Source of the DNA: Anseranas semipalmata
Taxonomy: Eukaryota > Chordata > Aves > Anseriformes > Anseranatidae
Assembly (NCBI GenBank): GCA_013399115.1
Contig: VXAA01004252.1
Location: 124,001 to 188,000, forward strand
Length of the DNA: 64,000 nt
Reading direction: 5' to 3'
The position numbers and the translations under genes were made by a program. How positions within the stretch are numbered: the stretch's first letter is position 1; each line of letters begins with the position of its first letter. Positions 39,941-51,741 of the stretch are shown here, in pieces. Under the pieces are notes generated by a model, which did not search any database, had not been told where the DNA came from, and saw only the letters and a program-made list of their open reading frames with translations.

Positions 39941-41580
39941 GTTTCAAAAAGGCACACTTGCTTATAGTCATTTTTGGTCCTATGATGTGCACCAAAAAGA
40001 AAACATGACAAACTCAACAACAAATCAAATCATTTCCTCTTGCTGTTATTCAAAATTCTGAGAAGAATAGCTATCAGCTCATCGTATCTTATCACTGTCC
40101 TCTTTATATTGGATTACAGTTTGCAGGAAACATTTGTTATTGTTTTCCTTGGACGTTATAGATTATATTAGGAAAAACAGCTAAAGTGTGAGTACCTTAT
40201 ACAAAGTGGCAAGTTCTTGACAACCACGTCCCGTAGGAACCAAAGCAGTAAGACCAGACAATGCATTTAAGCACATATTTTAACAAAAGAGCTAAAGGAC
40301 ATCTTGTGCTGCATGATCAAAGGTTTGATGAGTATCTGGCAGGCCAAGGACATGGCCAGCCCCGAGGCAGTGCCAACCCCTCAGCTCCTGGGAAATGTTA
40401 TTGAGTTGAACTCTGGTACTTCCAGCAAATTTCAGCACAATGCTGGGGAATGTGACACCATTTCTTGTAAGCACAACACAGGAGAAGCAGAGTCCACGCT
40501 ACTCCTCTGCTATACCTACACACTGCTCTCAGACGCTATAGGGAGATGGTATGGCTAACAATCACACCAGCATGTTTTGAACACTAATCTACACCTCATT
40601 CTTCATTCAACAGAGGTGTAACGTGGCACAATTCCTCAGGAGAGGAGAGGACAAAAAATGATGAAAAAAATGAATCCAGGAAAGAAATGTCTATCAGAAC
40701 TGGTGAGTACTCACTACTAGGTCCATACATTCCTGAGCACTTAAAACAACACATTTATCACTTTGCTTATACCTCTGAATCAAACAGCAACAGTCCCAGC
40801 TATAACCAAACAACTAGCTGAACTGACTAGATGGGTATTTCTTTCTTTGAAGTTTTGTAGAGGGTTTAAAACAACAGAAATCGTAAAAAAAATCCTTCTC
40901 TCTATGTAAAAATCAATGTATAAAATGAAATACACTTTACTGTAATATGTAATATAAATTTATAACATACATACAATCATGCTTATCACTACAAAGTACA
41001 ATTCAGGATGGAATATTACTTTTCCATATCAGGTATGGATTATAGCTGGACGGAGCATTTGTTCACATATGCCTATGCCTCCTGCTGTTCCCCCACCCCA
41101 CTTACCAACTCACACAACCCTCAGAATTGCGAAGCACACGGTAGATAATGAGATACAAGTTATGATGGCATGAAATCCCTGCTTGCCTCCCCATGAATGA
41201 ACCAAACAGTTGTCTTGCACTGGTCAGATCGTACAGTCAAAAGTTTTGAAGTTTTAAAGCATCACTCATTCCTGTCCCCAATGTATCTCCACTTCAAAAA
41301 CAATTTGCATGGTTTTAAAATTAAAATTTAAAATCAACTGAGAAACTGAAGGTAAATGGACTGATTCTTTGGACCAACCACAAATCTACAAAGCAGTGTA
41401 CTACTTAGGCTAAGCCTATGAAAGATTTTCAGTGTGGTTGTGCCAATACACCAGAGCATAGGTTGCATATATTTCTCAGGCCAATCTAATAGATTTTAGA
41501 AGTATTTCAGAAAAAAAAAAATTCACTTCCCACTTCAATTGCTAGATGGTAATTCAGTCTCTGATGTGCCTATCAGTATT

Positions 41581-41636
41581 ACATGAGGGCAAACAATGAA
41601 ATCAAAATAGTAGTACATGAGGGTAAACAATGAAAT
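41581..41636 (+). repeat. 33-bp imperfect direct repeat
   Basis: A 23-base block starting ACATGAGGG and ending AATGAAATC occurs at 41581-41603 and again at 41614-41636, with one difference (C or T at the tenth base). The 10-11 bp between copies also resemble the bases after the second copy, so this is a recent local tandem duplication of about 33 bp. Confidence 0.85.
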
Positions 41637-44600
41637 CTAAATAAACCTAAAAGCAGAACAAACATGAGCCCCGTGTCACACAACTAGATATGGTTAACTT
41701 CCAGGTTTACTGTGAAATGGTGATACCTATTCCACACAATACAGCATGATTAAAAACCACTGTAATCTCAGTCCTCTGCACCTTTACCTCAAAATTCACT
41801 TGTTCCACTCCATCAGATTAGAAAGCTGCAAACAGGCAGCTCTAACCTTATTTACGTATTAAGCACAAAGGCGCTAAACTCTTTATATCACTATCTTTTT
41901 CTGACAACTTTTGATTACTGTGTAGCACACAATGTTACGAAATGTTGCATGCATTACTCCTCCTTATGCACATTGCCAGTCACACGCAGATTCACAAAGA
42001 CTGTGCCTGTGTCTTTGTCTGTCCTCCTTTCTGGGATGAGCGTCGAAAAGGATTAGCACTGTCCCCACGAGTCCATTTTACAGCAGGGGAAGCCCGACAG
42101 TTGTCTTGCAAGTGTAAGGACAGGGTTCACATAGGTGGCTGCAATGTTAACCACCTGTCAGAAAGGCAGGAAGATAATGCCAAGTCCTGTTTTTCTCTTG
42201 TATGAAAAGACAGTTTACTGATATGGGGACCTCTGAACTTCCCTACCAATGCTGGAATGACTAAGAGTTTATGCAACATCTCCATGGATTAGATTATTAA
42301 TGATGCCTATGTAATAATGATTTTGCACCAGCTGGGTCACTAGAGATTAGAAAAACTAGATAAGAGAACCAGAACTAAACACATTTCTTGTCTTTTTTTT
42401 TTTGCTTATTTCTTCTTAGCTACACATGTTCTCGTTTGTGTAGGCTGGACACCTGCTTCTCATCTTGCTCAAATATTGAGCATAAAAGCGCTTACCTAGG
42501 AGCAATGCAATCTTTCTGCAGTCTTGTTAACCCCCTCCTCAAGCCAGCTGTCATTCAAAGTTTGTGATCTCGTTATTGACCTGTGGGATCCGCAAATGTT
42601 GACCAGTCAACCGCTCTTCAGAGATTTTCCACGTCAACCTCAGAATGACTGTTTCACAATATGTTTCCCCATTTCAGTCCCAGGAAAGAAATCAACCTTC
42701 ACTTCCAGCAGTTAATAATGCAAAAAGAAAGTGGATAAAAGTGAAGCAAACCTACGTTTCACAAAGATAATTTTCCCACACTCAGTGTACTGACATGTCT
42801 CAATGCATTAAAGGTGTATTTAAACCTTTCAGCAAGCTTTCTGATTATGCCACCTAGGTACATGGCAGATGCCAAGAATCTAGTTTCAAACTTCAGAGAC
42901 TGAGAAAAGACAGTTATGTGTAAATTAAAGAAACTTCTAAGACCAAGGTTATTTTAATATAGGTACATTCATTGGCACAAGCTTTGTCAAGTGACAGTCT
43001 TGCCATTTGATCCACAGAAGTCCAAGGATAAACTCTTTTAACGGAAACTCCCAAACAGTACGTCTTACTTGATATTGTCTCAATCCTTATATTCTTTTCA
43101 GGTGTTGTAATATTTCATATTTCTTTAATCTATTCAGCTACTCTCCTTGATGCTATTTTTGCTATTCACAATCATAAAATTTAGATCAATAGATTTTTAG
43201 CAGATTTGCCTCTTCAAAAACCCCCAAACCCAGCAATTCTCTACGAAACTGAAAGAAATTCAAACCAAAGTTATATACAGAGACCTTCAGAAGCACAGGA
43301 ACAGGAGGAAAATGAAAAGATGAGTACCCCACATAAAGATAAAATACAGAAGTTACAAAATTGAACTGAAGTGTTCAACCCAACCTATGTGTGTTTAGTC
43401 CACAGCTTCTGAAACAGGTCCATCTCCAAATAAATGATTACAAGATACTACCAGCAGTCTTGATTGCTTCTTCCACTGTTTTATCATGATGTTACACTGA
43501 GAAATACCAACTGGCTTTTGGTCCCATTCAGTGCCAATTAGTCCAATTAGTTCTGTCCCACAGGTTAGATTACGCTCCTGATTAAGCACCTGGACCTCAG
43601 AGCAGTACACAGGTCCTCTTCCTACTTCTTCATTGAAATAAGAAAACTATTATCGCTGCAACTTCTGCATTAGGGAGTAGAGAAAACCCTAGCTAGAGAG
43701 GAATCCTCTCTTCTGAAGCTTGAAGCATTAGTACATAAAAAAAGGCAGAAACAGTTAGAAAGTAGATAAGACCATAGCTTCTGGAAATAGATTCTTCATA
43801 GATTCTGGAAATCAAGGTTCCCACTCTGATGTTCTATTTCATTGTGACCTTCAAACAATGTCACAGCTTTACCTTTTCCTCCCTGGCTTTCAAGTCTGTG
43901 TTTCTGGACTGCACTCCCCCAGATACACATATTTGGTATTTTAGTATATACAGTTTTGTGCAACCTTGAAACCTCGTTAGCAAGCCTCATTTCCATACAA
44001 AGCACTCAAGTTGGTGAAGCTTAACCTAAAGTCAAGTACAAGGGAGAAGGACAGACTCTCCCACACCTACAGCTGAGCACAACCTGGAGCACAGCCCTGC
44101 ATGCTATGCAGAGTGGGGGCAGCGTGCTGATGGCCACTGCTCAGCTGGAAGGTGGAGAACCATACCCACAGCGAGGGCTGCTTCTAACTGTTTTGCAGAT
44201 ACAAATGGAGACTAAGTGCCGTGAGTCAGCTTCCAGACACCACATGGATCTGTCCGTTTGTGTGAAGCCTGTGAGATGTAGAAGCGAATTTGGCACACCA
44301 GGTATGTCAGAAGAGAATGGAGCATCAAGAACTCAAGCACTTAATTGCAGAGACATAGTTAGAGCATTTGTTCCCACTTACACACTTCTAACATCTTCCA
44401 GGAAAGAGGCATTTTTTATTTTCCCCCCCAATACCATTTTGACACAACCTGTAACCACCAGGGGTACACATACCAGATTTCAGAAATTCCTAGTCTGACC
44501 CTAAAGCATTGGTACAGGCATACCTGAATTGGATGAGTTATTGCTTTGTCCTGCATTCAAGCCACAAGTGTTAGGATTTGCTTTATCTCAAGTACAAAAG

Positions 44601-44824
44601 TAGAATCACAGGAACTAATCTGATCCCTCTATCAACAACATATTTAAAGGAAGATTACCTCTTCCACAAAGACTGGCTGTCCTTCAGTAACTCTGTTCTC
44701 TGCTGGGTGTTTCTACAAAACTGCTGTTGATAGCTGAACAAGCTGTTCCCAGAGGTTCTGGTGTACTTCCTAATCAGCCACAAAGAATGAAGCATTCATG
44801 TTTCCAAATCATGTGGAGAGTTAG

Positions 44825-44856
44825 AAAAAGACAGAAAGACAGAAAGACAGAAAGAC

Positions 44857-44913
<57 letters not shown>

Positions 44914-44915
44914 GA
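44825..44915 (+). repeat. (GAAA)n microsatellite with GACA variant units
   Basis: The array starts with several AGACAGAA units and continues as about ten pure GAAA units, with one ACAA interruption near the right end. It is a purine-only strand and probably length-polymorphic. The Lys/Glu/Arg-rich open frame across it is a by-product. Confidence 0.93.
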
Positions 44916-47834
44916 CCTCAAGTACCCATTTCCTTGTCTGACCAGGAACAGAAGTTCAGGTATACGCTGCTCTGTGAAGTGGAGCAAACAAACTGTCTCT
45001 CTGCTATCATTTTCAACTGCATTTCACCCTGCACTTTCCCATTTCACAAGAGGGGAAAAAAAAAAAGGAATACCCATGTAGAACTTATACGTACCCATAT
45101 AAAAATGTTTTCCTTAAAATTAAGAAGGTCAGATAAGCACCTGATCTTATACTTACCTGACTGAGGTCTCCATACCACTGCCATCCATCACTAATTTTGT
45201 CAGCAATTCAATTCAAATAAAGCAGTGACTAATTTTGTTCTATTATTTTTCAAAGGCTATTTCTTGACTGCAAAACAGATGTACCTCATAACCGGTAAAT
45301 ATTTCAGAGTTCTGATTTACTGGTATTGGTATCTTAGCACATCATTAGATCATTGGTATCTTAACACATATCATAATGTCCTTTCTCTCCCAAACCTTCA
45401 CAGCACAACTATTATTAACATCCTATTGCCCTCCTTTGTAGGCAAGAAAGAGATCAAGCAATTAGTTCAGCTGGCTATGGTAAAACCCACAAGCATTGTA
45501 GCTAGTCCACTCCTGACACACAGAATTTGGGGGAAGCAAAGAATTCTCTTCTGGCAACTATATCCCTTTTAGCTTCTACCCATAGATACACCTCAAAAGT
45601 TTGTTACATTTACTCTCTGTGAAACCATAAAACCCAGTTTCATCCAAACTACTAAATCCCTTTCCAGTGACAGAATTCACTGTGCCTCCAAGGTCCTTCT
45701 TTGCTAATTCCAAATAATGATAAGGCTTAGTATTACAGAAAGGAAAAAGAGAGAGAAAGCATGACCCCCCCCACACACTTTCAAAGAGACTTTTCACTAC
45801 CGAACTCTCTCATAAGGTCTCCTCTTACAAGAGAAACATGTACTTGTAAAGAAAATAACAGAATTAACTTCAGAGGATAGTACAGATCTATATTCCCCCA
45901 TTCAACACACAGACACATGCAATAGACAGGCTTTCGTACAGCAAGACATTGAATCATTTTCCAACTACACAGCAATCAATCACTCAAAATGTGTTTTGTT
46001 CCATCAGATGCTTATCTGTCTCAAGTGACAAGGACATACTGCTTATTACTTTATCCAGTCCTGAATCTGGCATATATCCCCAGCAGTATGGGAAGGAGAT
46101 AGTGTAAAACTATACTTTCCCATCTGTGGGAAGTCTTACAACATTCTCTCCTGTTTTTCCTGATATGTTTAAGAACATATTTCTGCAAGTGCACTTCTAA
46201 TTGTTTGACACGAATAAATGAAAACTACTACCTGGATATACTGTCGTAATCACTTGTGCATACAAACACATTCTACTCAGTATTCCTACAGGACTGCCAG
46301 TGAAACTGCTAGTGAAATACCCAGAGCAGGCATCATTATTGCTCACGTCTCACAGTGATGCTATACGTACAAGCAGGACAGAAGGACGCTGCCCTCTTGC
46401 AAACCTCTCGCTCCTTCCCCTTTGCTTCCCCTGAGTCTTTACAGAAGGATTCCTGTACTTTCACATCAGCTGATGAAAACAACTTTCAGTCATCTGCATC
46501 GGCATGTAGAGTTAGGCAGGCACATAACAGCAAATTTTGAGCCTGTGTCTTTGGCAACACATCCTAAAATTTAGTAACAGCCAAGGCTTTGATTCATAAA
46601 CCATAAGATTACAAAGGACCACATGGATGTTTTCAGCTTTTACTCCAACATCTCATCCAATCTGCACATAAAATGCTCCAAAAAATATGTCTTGCCCACT
46701 TCCCTTACCAAAATCACCAATGGCCAATTACCAAGACTGTTTAAAATATTTTTGCTGCCTACCCTAATATTTTCTGTCTTTAGTCTTGGGACTGTCAGTA
46801 CCTCAATAGCCCAGAAACTTTATAATTCGAGGAGAAACACACAGTAATAAGTACATTAATAAGAACAGTAATAAGTATACAGAGATGTTGTTTTTTTCCC
46901 CTCAAACTAAATACTTCAGGCTGAACTGAGTGATTCTGTAAAACACATTTTGCATAGAGCACAAAGGCACTTTCTATTAATAAATAACGTTCACCATTTA
47001 TTTTACTAGTAGGAAGAATTTCCTAATATAACAGAATTACACACACTTTTTTCCAAGGAAAAAAAGGTATACGCCCTCTTTTTGAGTCATGTAAAGAATA
47101 CCAGAGCAGAGAAATGATTCAAAGAAAAAATTCTTTGTCTGGCAGAGGACTGACCAGACAGTAAGTTAAATGCACTGATCATCCTCAGGGTTCTCCAATT
47201 ATATATGATTGGCCTTGCCCAGCATTTACATAACCCCTGTAACTAACATCTTGAACTACTGTACTACAGCAAATATTACTACAAGCATTAACTGCGAAAA
47301 GACACACAGGAAAAACATTGGCAAGTTTGTAGCCCACAACTGCATATGGTGGGAACTGATGGAGCCTTTGCAATGCAAATAGTACCCCAAATCAGTTCTC
47401 CACACAGAGAAAGTTTCCAACGATAAGGGACACATGTAAGGCATGTTCTTTTAAAAACCTGACTCCCATTTAGCAGCTCATTGTTCACAAATGGAATGGT
47501 GTTTACACAGGAAAAAGTCCAGTTTCAACAAACCGGAAGTCCAGCAGATGTTTCCTTCTATCTAAGCAAAACAAGTTTGTGAACGGTTTCTGCCCAATCA
47601 GAAAGCTTCAAAATTAATTCTACAGCAAAAAAATTGTACTCAACAGAATGACCTTGGAAAATAAATTCAGAAAAAACTTTTATTTCAAAACTGCAGCTGC
47701 TACTAAAATGAATTCATTTGAAAAACTCAGTCTTCTTTACAAATGCTTTATGATCTGGGCTCGGAGGGATAGAGCAGGAAAATCATAATTTTGGTTTGTG
47801 CTGGAAAGGGAAAGTAGGGCAGGTTGTTACTTAC

Positions 47835-47958
47835 ACGGCTCTGCGTCTCCAGTGCTCTCCTCAAACCAATTAACCTCTCTTCTCCAGACCTCACCTGACA
47901 TCCCCCCCGACTCCCGGCTGCTCTTCGCTTCCTCAAATCTCTTAAGAACTCTCTTCTT
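47835..47958 (-). other. Exon-like island, unassigned
   Basis: On the minus strand a TGCTGTGTACAG acceptor is followed by 124 nt and a GTGTAAGTAAC donor. One frame is open throughout and reads KRFEEAKSSRESGG, then MSGEVWRREVNWFEE, which looks protein-like. The patch is GC-richer than its surroundings, with 5-6 CpGs. If spliced after ACAD exon A it would hit a stop within six codons, so it could only act as a poison exon. It could also be the first or internal exon of another minus-strand transcript. No family is recognised. Confidence 0.2.
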
Positions 47959-49459
47959 CTGTACACAGCAGTTAAATGATAGAAGTGGCTGGGCAGGGTA
48001 TAAAAGGTATTTCTCTTCTTTTTTTCTTTCTTTTTTTCCTTTTTTAATTACTGCTACTAATATGCATTGGTCATACAGCAAGCATAAGCACTTTGAAAGA
48101 GGATGACAAATTTCGTGCTTTCCCAAAGTAAGTTATGTTGAGACTGTGCTGCTACCCATCTGACTGTTTCACTTATCCCAAGAAAGTTTCAGGACTTTCA
48201 GGATGTGCCTGATGTTACTGTACTACCACAGAGCAAAGCTGGATCTGGGGTCATTCTGTTGCACAGCTGAATGCTGCAAAGGCAGCATCTTGAAGGAGCT
48301 GGTGCATTTTTTGTACCTAACAATATCTTGCCCCAGAAGGTAAACTGAGATGGACCACGTGTCACTGAGAAATTTATCCAGTTTATCAAAGGTTTTATAA
48401 AATGCAGCTGCAGAGACACAGCAAATTAGATTAACAGCTAGTGTCAAAGCCAATGACAAAATATTCCTAAGCACAAGTATAACAAGTATAGTCAGTGCAT
48501 TCAGCCTTCCTTCTGTGCCCATCTTTGCCTCTGCAAGCCCCTTCTTCACTAGATTTCATTCAATTTACTTCTTGTTCTAGCTATTTTGTGAGTATTACAC
48601 AAAGTTCCCACCTCCACGTTTTATGCATAGCGTGCTCAGCACTGAGGTTCCTTACCCCAGAGGCCTCTGCACGTCTTGAGATGCATACAACAACAAAGAC
48701 AGAGCTATAATACAGCAGCAGTGCAAGGCACCATTATTACAATCAACATGAATATTAGCAGTCTGAAGCAGACCCCACTGAGACATATTTCAGATCTGCC
48801 TATCAAGCAATTATAGCAGGAGGTGGAGGTGTTATTTTTCTCCTTCCTCCAATAATCCTATTTGTCCTTTAAATAAATCTTAAATGTAATCTCAAACTGT
48901 CAGCATTTTTGTAAAGAAATACCAGGTCAGACCTAATTGGATTTGTCAGACAATCACAGCTAACCAGTTCTGTGAGCTCCAGCAGCTGAACACCTAGAGA
49001 AAAATCTTCCAAGTTGGAATATATAAAAATATTAAAGTTCATTTCAAGAAAAAAAAATTCCTCTGAAAGTAACGGGTAAAAAGACATAATTTGTTCCACA
49101 GTTCAAACCCTGTCCCTTAGCAACATAATGATGTGGTGTGGCATAGCTAAGGTTGTGTGAGCTGCTCTATATAGATGATTATTTGCAGTTAACTGTTCAA
49201 ACATCGTCACTTCAGGCTGCTCTGAATTCACCAAGAATGCTAAAGGTTTGCCTAAGCAAACTTGCTTTTGTTTTAAACTTTTAAACCACAAAAAAGCAGA
49301 CAATTCTGACAGGAACATGGAACAGTAGTACTTGAAAAAGAAAAAAGCAAGTATATATCACATTGCATGCAAACATAAAAACTTGTCATGTGTATTTTAG
49401 CTGAAGAGTTGAAATACCTCCTACGCCTCTGGACTTCTTGACTTTTTCCCTCACAAATA

Positions 49460-49478
49460 CAGGAACAGGAACAGGAAC
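49460..49478. repeat. (GGAACA)n short tandem repeat
   Basis: About three copies of a 6-bp unit. A minor simple repeat. Confidence 0.8.
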
Positions 49479-50029
49479 CTTGCTCTGTGCTTGACAAATG
49501 TATCATCAGCGTCTTGCTCTGCACATGCTTCTGGCTGGAACAGTGCACTTCAAGGACAGTTTAGGATTTAACGGCCTAAAACCCACATAAATCTTATCCT
49601 CTGAATGGTGAGACACAACACATTACAGTGATGTGGAGGTTACAGCCAAATCTCACAACGCTTTCAATGCACTCAAACTGTGATTTCTTTAATGAAGACT
49701 GAAATTATTCCATGTGTCCAGATCCAGAAGAAAGAAAAGTAACCAGACAGTTTGTATGCTGAGAACTGAAGTGACATTTATTTCACTGGCTTTAAAATAA
49801 CAATCACTCAATTTTTTAACATTTATATTTAGGAGAATATCAACTTGAGCACTTAGCAACATCATTTTCTCTACCTGCACTGTTGGTAAGCAGCATGACT
49901 GTGACTTGGGAATAAAAGTAAATTTTGCATTGAATTCTGAACCGTGTTTCAATCTGGAGCAGAAGCTATCTGAGTGCAATGAGTCTGCCACTGTCAGCAT
50001 CAACACTCAGGAATTGTACACTCTCCTAC

Positions 50030-50150
50030 CTGTTGGCTTATCCACACCAAGGAATCCAGCCTGTCCCAGGGTTTTAAATACTTTATGTGCTGGGAACTGT
50101 CCTTCTTCTTCCCATTTGTCCACAAAGGGATTAATCTCCTTGTCGATGAT
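50030..50150 (-). CDS. ACAD exon A (N-terminal alpha domain)
   Basis: This 121-nt internal exon encodes 40 codons plus one base. It begins IIDKEINPFVDKWEEEGQFP and ends with GFLGVDKPT, the typical N-terminal helical region of acyl-CoA dehydrogenases: a helix with an acidic 'xWEEEGQFP' stretch, then 'LGQAGFLGV' leading to the YGG loop. The acceptor is a T-rich tract ending AAATCTAG, and the donor is ACAG|GTAGGAG. The exon starts in phase 0 and ends in phase 1 with a single G, which makes Glu with the first two bases of the next exon. The first base follows an AG acceptor and there is no upstream ATG in frame, so this is not the first coding exon. The preceding exon should hold the transit peptide and the usual 'T-E-E-H...R-K' type helix. 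Confidence 0.9.
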
Positions 50151-51721
50151 CTAGATTTGAAAAATAAATTAAAAGTTACTAATTAAAAGTTACATTCCTA
50201 CTGAAACACCTTTGACTACTTTTGTCTAAGTAATTTAAAAAGGAAAAAAAATATACAGAGAAAATTTTGAAAGCACATCAATTTGCTTACTTCCTGTTGG
50301 ATACCCTTATTCTCCACCCACTCACAACTATTACAACAGATGCAGTGGGGTAAATATAAGTAATTCTTTCAGTAATCGCAACTACTACAACAGAAGTCAT
50401 CAGAGCTGGTTTAAGCCTATCCAAGCCCTATGAAAGTGGCAATTCTCCCTCAACATTTGTTACCTCTTTGGGTACCACAGGAAGAGAAACCTGGACTGTC
50501 CTCAGAGGGACCCTGCCAAAGAGGGTTGATGGCCTGTTCACAACAACAACACGTGGCACAGAAGACAAGCAAGTACGAGGGGCTTTGGCTCCCTTTCCTT
50601 TGCCTGAAATGCTCTCAAGGACATTGAAGATCTTCAGAGCACTTGTGTCCAGCCTGCAACAGTGTCTGACAACACACATACTGGAAAAATCTGTCCTTCT
50701 TCCAAATTTTATGGCATTTTCATGTCTGTAAACTGGGCAACTCTCAACACCAAGACCAGCAACTCTCAGCTGGGCTATTGCTGCACGCCTTCCATATGTC
50801 AATGTCCTGAGCTGTCAGGCTACCGCACGTGCTCTGTTCAGGCTGCTGTCTTTCCTTTCAGCTGTTGCAAACAAAACACATCTGGAGCGTAGCCAGTACA
50901 TGCAGCAACAGTTTGGGGGTTTCAGAGCACAAGGGTTGGAAGTCTTATCCCACAAAGCCCCCATGGCCCCCATGGCCATAAAAAGGGAACAAAATGTCAA
51001 CAGTGCAGTTTTGCAGCTGAGCTCTAAGGCCTGGAAGAACGGCTCAACAGAGCCGGCTCCACGTCTCACAGTCCCCTATGGCATGGTGTTGCTCCCCTTG
51101 CCCACCAACCTGTCACGAGGCAGACGCATTTTCAATAGCTCTCAAAAGATGTTAGTGACACGGTGCCCACCTCTGCCTACCTCCAGAAGCCAAGCTGGGG
51201 GTTGGCACATGCTTCTGCTGGGCCTCCAAGTGCTCCACACACCTGGGTCAGCGCACACAAGGGCATCCAAAAGCAAAACAAAACAGTCACCTCCTTCCCC
51301 CAAAACCAAAGCGTACCAAAACTAACACCAATCCTCAATATAATGGCTCTAGCCCATGAACACAATTTTACTGTTACACTGTTTTAAAAAGAGAGAATTT
51401 ATTATTTTAAGAACTTCTCTTAGTCCTTTCTCCACACTAAATAAATAAGTCCTGTGGTGCTAACTATTCCTTAAACTGGAATAGATCCCTCTCGCTCTTG
51501 AAGTGCTGCGCTCATGAGACCCTGTGGAGTGTTCTTCTCAGCTGTCTATTTATTGCACATTCTTCGGAGAATTTCAGCCCATATATGGCTGCTTTCTGCT
51601 TCCCAGTCAGCCACAGAAATAAGGATACTTCACTGTTGGTAACACAAAATTACTTTTTCACTTCTCTTACCAAATTCTGAGAAACATATATACTGAATGT
51701 TCAACTCGTTCAGTAATTACC

Positions 51722-51741
51722 ATCTCTCTCTCTCCCTCTCT
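51722..51741. repeat. (CT)n simple repeat
   Basis: A short CT-rich stretch (CTCTCTCTCTCCCTCTC), purely pyrimidine. Confidence 0.8.

Larger units (their letters stand above)
11634..50029 (-). other. ACAD intron between exons A and B (38.4 kb)
   Basis: This 38,396-bp intron has a GTAGGAG donor and a TTCCCAG acceptor. The coding phase closes perfectly across it, so no constitutive coding exon is missing. It contains the LTR fragment (14752-15137), a CpG island (22247-22510), a G-run (24446-24471), the assembly gap (25264-25279), a possible solo LTR (37286-37587), a GC-richer patch (38315-38640), a tetranucleotide array (44825-44915) and an exon-like island (47835-47958). Elsewhere it is AT-rich sequence in which I see only short chance frames. 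Confidence 0.8.
3309..50150 (-). other. Acyl-CoA dehydrogenase family gene, partial (three internal exons)
   Basis: This is the gene-level entry for the exons at 50030-50150, 11504-11633 and 3309-3415, read on the minus strand. The product should be a flavoprotein that oxidises an acyl-CoA thioester to the 2-enoyl-CoA, passing electrons to electron-transfer flavoprotein, most likely in mitochondria. Seen directly: canonical splice borders, phase 1 then phase 2 junctions that fit, and 119 contiguous codons without a stop. Family knowledge: the segment spans the end of the first N-terminal helix, helices of the alpha domain, and the start of the FAD/substrate-binding beta domain. Inference: the closest named group is 'probable acyl-CoA dehydrogenase 6', judged from memory of the family and not from an alignment. 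ACADM, ACADL and ACADSB fit less well. Introns of 38.4 and 8.1 kb are large for a bird. Both gene ends lie outside what I can identify, so substrate and catalytic base cannot be judged. Confidence 0.85.

Noticed and set aside
44727..45164. 145-codon plus-strand open frame
   Set aside because: It is kept open by the GAAA/GACA microsatellite, giving Lys/Glu/Arg repeats. Not a gene.
47999..48008. TATAAAAGG box on the plus strand
   Set aside because: It is followed only by a pyrimidine tract and AT-rich sequence without an open frame or donor, so it is not called as a promoter.
48223..48549. 108-codon minus-strand frame with a hydrophobic stretch, considered as an envelope or membrane-protein remnant
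   Set aside because: No retroviral or membrane-protein family motif could be named. The Leu/Ile/Val run can arise from T-rich DNA on the coding strand.
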